A DNA stretch of 17,823 nt from Armatimonadota bacterium (lineage in GTDB: Bacteria > Armatimonadota > Armatimonadia > Armatimonadales > Armatimonadaceae). A program made the position numbers and the translations under genes. A model generated the notes under the pieces. That model had not been told where the DNA came from and ran no database searches. It was given only the letters and a program-made list of their open reading frames with translations. The stretch spans positions 1 through 17,823 of the forward strand of contig JACMIS010000888.1 of assembly GCA_014381035.1 (NCBI GenBank), given 5' to 3'. Below are positions 13,663-17,823 of this stretch, one piece after another (within the stretch, counting starts at the first letter, position 1; each line of letters opens with the position of its first letter).

Positions 13663-15470
13663 TAAATGTCAGAAGAGCGTAGGTCTTTGAGATACAGTTC
13701 GATTTTCGTGGTACCCTGCCAGTGGTTGAACTTCGGACGATAGGCGATATCAATGCGGCTACCTGGGGCGAGTGTGTCCGCCGCCGCTCCGTTCTTGAAC
13801 CAGACGGCTTTCATCGCGCCAAACATCCCCGGAAGTTGCAATTGCAGATTGAGCGTGTTCTGATCTTTCCCGACACGTCGTACTTCCTGAACGCGCACGT
13901 TCGCGGTCGAGAAGAGCGGCTCCTCGTTTCCGCGTCCCCACGGCTCCAGTCGGTCAATCTCCTCTAAAAGAGCGAACGTCAAAGCGCGACCGTCCGGGAT
14001 TTCGGCGTCGATAGCCAGAGTCGGCGCGAGGTCGGTCATATCCACGGTATCTTCTGCCAGATCATGCATCTTGTCGCAGAACGCTTCGAGATGATCGCCC
14101 AGCACGGTGACACCTGCCGCCGAGGAATGCCCGCCGTATCGCCCGAGCATACCCAGGGCATCACACGCTTTCAAGGCGTCGAGCATATGGAAATTGCCGA
14201 AGCCGCGTGCCGACCCATGATACTCGTTGCGCTCCCGATTGAAACCGAGCAGGATCACCGGGCGGTTGAACAGCCCGACCAGATTCCCGGCGGCAAGCCC
14301 GACCAATCCCCCTTTCCACGTGTCCTGCGCAAGCACCAGTACGCGACGCTCGGTGTATTCCGGGAGCAACGCCAGCGTGGTGGCATCGGCGACGATCCGC
14401 GCCTGTTCCTGCTTGCGTTGCGTGTTCATCCCTTCCAGGTCGGCGGCGATCTGGTCGGCTTCGTCCTGATCCCTGGTAATCAGCAAACGGTAGGCTTTAT
14501 CGGCGTCGCCCATGCGCCCCGCCGAGTTCAGGAACGGTCCGAAGCGGAAGCTGATATGCTCCGACAAAAGCGTCTCGCCCTTGTCGAGACCGAAGTGGGT
14601 GAGCAGGGTCTGTATCCCTTTTTTTTGCGACGACGCCAGAGCCGCCAGACCATGCGTGGCGAACAGGCGATTTTCCCCCACCACGGGAGCCATGTCCTGT
14701 ACCGTCCCGAGGGCGACCAGATCCAGAAAATTCTTGCGGAACGCGGTGCGCGCTGTCGGGCGAATCCGTTCGGTGAGTGCGTCTAACGTCTTAAACGCGA
14801 CCGCGACCCCGACATAATCCTGAAACCCGAGTACCGAGGTTCGCGCGATGGCTGCCGGGTCGTCACGATAAGGGTTGACGATGGCGCAGGCGTCGGGAAG
14901 TGTTTTTCCCGGTCGGTGGTGGTCGGTGACCACGACGTCTATCCCGAGTTCTTTCGCATAGGCGACCGGTTCGACTGCCTGAACCCCGCAGTCCGCCGTC
15001 AGGATCAGTTTCGCCTCCCGCGACTTCGCCTTGTCCACGCCCGGTTTTTGCAGATCGTAGCCGTCGGAGCGGCGCGGCACATACCCGGTCACATCGCCGC
15101 CGAGACTTTGCAGCGCACGCACACACAGCGCGGCGGAAGTGACCCCGTCCGCATCATAGTCGCCGTGGACGAAAATCCTCTCTTTGTTCTCCACCGCGAA
15201 CGCAAGCCGGTCTACGGCGGCTTCCATGTCCGGGAAACGGTATGGGTCCGACAAGTCCGCCAGATCGGGCGAAAAAAAGGAGTGGGCGGCGTCCGGAGTC
15301 GTGACACCCCGGTTGACCAGAAGCGCGGCGGTAATCGGCGACAGATCGAGTGTGGCGACCAACCTGTCAACGGCGGCTGGATCGGGTGTGGCTACTTGCC
15401 ACTTGGCGGTAGGGGCGGTGTCTCGGGCGTGTTGCGAGGGGACATACAGGTTTTGGGGGACGTTGGACAT
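13662..15470 (-). CDS. recJ: Single-stranded-DNA-specific 5'-3' exonuclease RecJ
   Basis: RecJ degrades single-stranded DNA from the 5' end in recombination and mismatch repair. The 602-residue product has the DHH phosphoesterase motifs in order: VHGDYDADGVTSAAL (about 101-115, metal-binding Asp residues), LTADCG (157-162), VVTDHHRPG (180-188) and VNPYRDD (198-204). The DHHA1 motif GRYGGHSSAAGV is near residue 445 and an OB-type C-terminal domain follows (VRVQEVRRVGKDQNTLNLQL). Length and domain order are normal. The open frame extends 85 codons further upstream, but that part has no family similarity. The ATG at 15470 starts the usual N-terminus, with TACAAT 18 nt before it as a possible -10. 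It is divergent from the oligopeptidase gene across 249 nt. Confidence 0.95.
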   Translation of the reverse strand: MSNVPQNLYVPSQHARDTAPTAKWQVATPDPAAVDRLVATLDLSPITAALLVNRGVTTPDAAHSFFSPDLADLSDPYRFPDMEAAVDRLAFAVENKERIFVHGDYDADGVTSAALCVRALQSLGGDVTGYVPRRSDGYDLQKPGVDKAKSREAKLILTADCGVQAVEPVAYAKELGIDVVVTDHHRPGKTLPDACAIVNPYRDDPAAIARTSVLGFQDYVGVAVAFKTLDALTERIRPTARTAFRKNFLDLVALGTVQDMAPVVGENRLFATHGLAALASSQKKGIQTLLTHFGLDKGETLLSEHISFRFGPFLNSAGRMGDADKAYRLLITRDQDEADQIAADLEGMNTQRKQEQARIVADATTLALLPEYTERRVLVLAQDTWKGGLVGLAAGNLVGLFNRPVILLGFNRERNEYHGSARGFGNFHMLDALKACDALGMLGRYGGHSSAAGVTVLGDHLEAFCDKMHDLAEDTVDMTDLAPTLAIDAEIPDGRALTFALLEEIDRLEPWGRGNEEPLFSTANVRVQEVRRVGKDQNTLNLQLQLPGMFGAMKAVWFKNGAAADTLAPGSRIDIAYRPKFNHWQGTTKIELYLKDLRSSDI

Positions 15471-15488
15471 GGCGGGTCTGATGCTGGA

Positions 15489-15494
15489 ATTGTA
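15489..15494 (-). promoter_or_regulatory. Possible -10 box of recJ
   Basis: TACAAT on the minus strand, 18 nt before the ATG at 15470, giving a leader of about 11 nt. No matching -35 box is seen. Confidence 0.35.
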
Positions 15495-15663
15495 TCGCGA
15501 ACCGGTTCCGGATCGCCCCGCAAACAATTGTGTGAAAACGGTGCCTGTCGTTTCGTCCCGATGCCGGATTACCGATCGGGGGCGCGGGTTTGTCGGGCGG
15601 TAGATTGCCCGGAAAGCGTCAATCACGTTATACGCAATACGCAGCGAGTGACGAATGGACACT

Positions 15664-15679
15664 TGTGGACAAAACCACA
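15664..15679. promoter_or_regulatory. Inverted repeat upstream of the oligopeptidase promoter, possible operator
   Basis: TGTGG and CCACA are inverted around a 6-nt ACAAAA spacer, 28 nt before the -10 box of the oligopeptidase gene. Position fits a regulator site, but the match is short. Confidence 0.25.
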
Positions 15680-15707
15680 TCTGACACACCGCCCCGCTGA
15701 AATGCGT

Positions 15708-15713
15708 TACAAT
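15708..15713 (+). promoter_or_regulatory. -10 box of the oligopeptidase gene, leaderless type
   Basis: TACAAT ends 6 nt before the ATG at 15720, so the RNA is expected to begin at or beside the A of ATG. CTGACA (15681-15686) is a good -35 match, but at 21 nt it is too far for a standard sigma-70 spacer. Confidence 0.5.
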
Positions 15714-15719
15714 AACACT

Positions 15720-17823
15720 ATGCAACGAAACATCCGCACCGCATGTGTTGTTCTTCTTGCCGCATCCGGGCTAACCACGACGTTTTCCCTGACCGCGCTT
15801 GCCAAACCGACACCTGCCTCTAAACCGCCCAAGAAGGAAGCCAAACGAACCGTGTATCCAAAAATCGCTTATCCCAATGCACCGAAAGACGCAACCACCG
15901 ATACCTATCATCGTGTGATCGTCACCGACCCGTTCCGCCCGCTGGAAGACGCGGACGCGGACGCGACGAAAGCATGGGTGAACGCCGAAAACGCCATCAC
16001 GGAATCGTATTTGTCGGCGATTCCCGAGCGTGGGAAGATCAAAGCCCGCCTGACCGAACTGGTCAATTACGAACGGTTCGGGCTGCCGGAAAAAGAGGGC
16101 GGACGGTACTTCTATTCGCGCAACACCGGTCTGCAAAATCAATCCGTGCTGTACGTCGCGGACGCCCTGAATGCCGAACCGCGTGTCTTGCTCGACCCGA
16201 ACACACTTTCCGCCGATGGCACGGTCGCGCTTTCCGGCTCCGCCGTCTCCGAGGACGGCAAATATTTGGCGTATGGCATCGCCTCCGCAGGGTCGGACTG
16301 GAACGAGTGGAAAATCTGCGACATCGCCACCGGTAAGGATCTGCCCGACACGCTGAAGTGGATCAAGTTTTCTGGCGCGACTTGGGCGAAAGACAGTTCC
16401 GGATTCTATTACTCGCGCTACGCCGAGCCGAAACTGGGGCAAGCATTACAGGAAGCCAACTACTTCCCGAAAGTGTACTTCCATAAGATCGGCGACGAGC
16501 AGGCAAAGGACACCCTGTTCTATGAACGCCCGGATCAGAAGGAGTGGGGATTCAGCACTACCATCTCCGAGGACGGTAAATTTCTTATCCTGTATGTCTC
16601 TCAGGGTACGGACGTGAGAAACCGCCTGTTTTATAAGCGACTCGACATGCCGAGCACCCCCGTGGTCGAACTGTTCGACGCGCTGGAGGCCTCGTATTCG
16701 TTCATCGGCAACGACGGCGATACGTTCTATATCGCGACCAACAAAGATGCGCCGATGGGCAAGCTGATTGCCGTGGATCTTGCCAAGCCACAAGCCTCGA
16801 ACTGGAAGCCGCTGATACCGACATCCGCGAAAGACAAACTGCAAAGCGTCTCGCTCTTCGGCGACACGTTCGTAGTCTCGTACCTGCATGACGCGTACAC
16901 GCAAGTGAAAACGTTCGACCTTTCCGGGAAACCGAAGGGGGAAATCGCGCTACCGGGGATCGGATCGGCGGGCGGGTTTGGCGGCAAACGCACCGACACG
17001 GAAACGTTCTATGGTTATTCCGGCTTCACGTCGCCCTATACGACGTATCGCTACGATCTGAAAACGGGTAAATCCGAAGTGTTCAAGCAGCCGAAGGTCG
17101 CGTTCGCGCCGGAGAAATTCGAGACGAAACAGTTGTTCTACACATCAAAAGACGGCACGAAGGTCCCGCTCTTCCTGACCTATAAGAAAGGCACGAAGTT
17201 AAACGGCGAAAACCCGACGATTCTATACGGGTATGGCGGATTCAATGCGAGTATGACCCCGTTCTTTTCTACGAACGTCGTCACATGGATGGAAATGGGC
17301 GGTGTCTACGCGGTGGCATGTCTGCGCGGCGGCGGTGAGTATGGCGAGGCATGGCATCAGGCGGGGATGAAACTCAGGAAGCAGAACGTTTTCGACGACT
17401 TCATCGCGGCGGGCGAGTACTTGATCCGGGAAAAGTATACGTCCACGCCGAAACTCGCGATCTCCGGCGGATCGAACGGCGGTCTGCTAGTTGGAGCGGT
17501 GATGAATCAGCGCCCCGACCTGTTTGGCGCGTGTCTTCCGGCGGTCGGCGTCATGGATATGCTCCGCTTCCCGAAATTCACTATCGGGTGGGCATGGGCA
17601 TCGGATTATGGCTCCCCGGAAGATGAGGCGGAATTCAAGGCGTTATTTGCCTACTCGCCCTATCACAACTTGAAGCCGGGAGCACGCTATCCGGCGACAC
17701 TCGTCACCACGAGTGACCACGACGACCGCGTTGTCCCCGCGCATTCCTTCAAATTCGCCGCCCGCCTCCAGGAGTGCCAGCCGCCCGATGGCCCGCCGGT
17801 GCTCGCGCGGATCGAGACGGAGG
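15720..17823 (+). CDS. Secreted prolyl oligopeptidase (S9A family), 3' end outside window
   Basis: Prolyl oligopeptidases cut short peptides after proline with a serine hydrolase domain gated by a seven-bladed propeller. The first 701 codons are present. Residues 1-28 form a signal peptide (VVLLAASGLTTTFSLTALA), followed by a Lys/Pro-rich linker and the N-terminal YPNAPKDATTDTYHRVIVTDPFRPLED segment typical of S9A. The propeller spans about residues 90-440. The hydrolase domain shows YGYGGFNASMTPFF (about 502-515), the RGGGEYG loop, nucleophile Ser585 in ISGGSNGGLL and the acid in TTSDHDDRVVPAHS (Asp668 or Asp669). The catalytic His would lie just beyond the window. No Shine-Dalgarno precedes the ATG; a TACAAT box sits 6 nt upstream. 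A periplasmic location is inferred from the signal peptide. Confidence 0.95.
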   Translation, partial: MQRNIRTACVVLLAASGLTTTFSLTALAKPTPASKPPKKEAKRTVYPKIAYPNAPKDATTDTYHRVIVTDPFRPLEDADADATKAWVNAENAITESYLSAIPERGKIKARLTELVNYERFGLPEKEGGRYFYSRNTGLQNQSVLYVADALNAEPRVLLDPNTLSADGTVALSGSAVSEDGKYLAYGIASAGSDWNEWKICDIATGKDLPDTLKWIKFSGATWAKDSSGFYYSRYAEPKLGQALQEANYFPKVYFHKIGDEQAKDTLFYERPDQKEWGFSTTISEDGKFLILYVSQGTDVRNRLFYKRLDMPSTPVVELFDALEASYSFIGNDGDTFYIATNKDAPMGKLIAVDLAKPQASNWKPLIPTSAKDKLQSVSLFGDTFVVSYLHDAYTQVKTFDLSGKPKGEIALPGIGSAGGFGGKRTDTETFYGYSGFTSPYTTYRYDLKTGKSEVFKQPKVAFAPEKFETKQLFYTSKDGTKVPLFLTYKKGTKLNGENPTILYGYGGFNASMTPFFSTNVVTWMEMGGVYAVACLRGGGEYGEAWHQAGMKLRKQNVFDDFIAAGEYLIREKYTSTPKLAISGGSNGGLLVGAVMNQRPDLFGACLPAVGVMDMLRFPKFTIGWAWASDYGSPEDEAEFKALFAYSPYHNLKPGARYPATLVTTSDHDDRVVPAHSFKFAARLQECQPPDGPPVLARIETE

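Noticed and set aside
14064..14786. Long plus-strand open frame inside recJ
   Set aside because: It is the antisense shadow of conserved recJ codons, has no ribosome binding site and no recognisable domain.
15471..15725. 85-codon upstream extension of recJ
   Set aside because: No similarity to RecJ N-termini and it would consume the divergent promoter region; the ATG at 15470 fits the family.
15771..16442. Minus-strand open frame opposite the oligopeptidase
   Set aside because: The plus strand encodes an unmistakable S9A peptidase here; the minus frame shows no family motif.

Overview
The window holds parts of a GC-rich bacterial chromosome (about 55 to 57% GC by eye). Exported proteins with PEP-CTERM-type sorting tails, a remnant resembling a DUF1559-type pseudopilin, a DUF4394 protein, a Tat-exported ferritin-like protein and a GatCAB amidotransferase together suggest an environmental Gram-negative-type bacterium, perhaps Armatimonadota or a neighbour. 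That placement is an inference from gene content, not a phylogeny.

Layout, left to right. (1) Positions 1-1215 are the 3' part of groEL, closed by an intrinsic terminator, followed by what looks like a decayed pseudopilin C-terminus. (2) Positions 1696-3521 carry two minus-strand genes: a PEP-CTERM surface protein and an orphan phage-tail-collar (Mdp-like) protein. (3) Positions 3797-5826 carry plus-strand exported proteins: a small lipoprotein gene broken by an in-frame amber codon, a membrane-anchored OB-fold protein and a beta-propeller phytase ending at a terminator. (4) Positions 5924-6274 encode a small HNH endonuclease. (5) Positions 6334-8107 carry gatC-gatA (minus). (6) Positions 8335 to about 11300 encode a large adenylate cyclase / NB-ARC-like ATPase / TPR signalling protein; its reading frame fails to stop and runs about 400 nt antisense into the next gene. 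(7) Positions 11395-13393 (minus) carry a Tat-exported ferritin-like protein followed by a DUF4394 PEP-CTERM protein. (8) recJ (minus) and a secreted prolyl oligopeptidase (plus, cut by the window end) are divergent.

Three features cross gene boundaries. First, two convergent gene ends carry paired inverted copies of a parS-like 16-mer (related to TGTTCCACGTGAAACA), each pair able to fold into a 16-17 bp hairpin. Second, at least five genes (gatC, the HNH gene, the cyclase, the OB-fold gene and the oligopeptidase) have a good -10 box only 6-12 nt before the start codon, which predicts leaderless or near-leaderless mRNAs. Several other genes, including the phytase, ferritin-like, DUF4394, tail-collar and lipoprotein genes, have Shine-Dalgarno sequences instead. 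Third, an imperfect inverted-repeat element (8155-8297) lies directly upstream of the cyclase -10 box and may supply part of its promoter.

I see no CRISPR array, tRNA, rRNA, transposase or prophage block. There is no clear evidence of a wholly new multi-gene system. The best leads are the parS-like pairs, the non-stop cyclase gene, the amber-interrupted lipoprotein and the leaderless promoter pattern.
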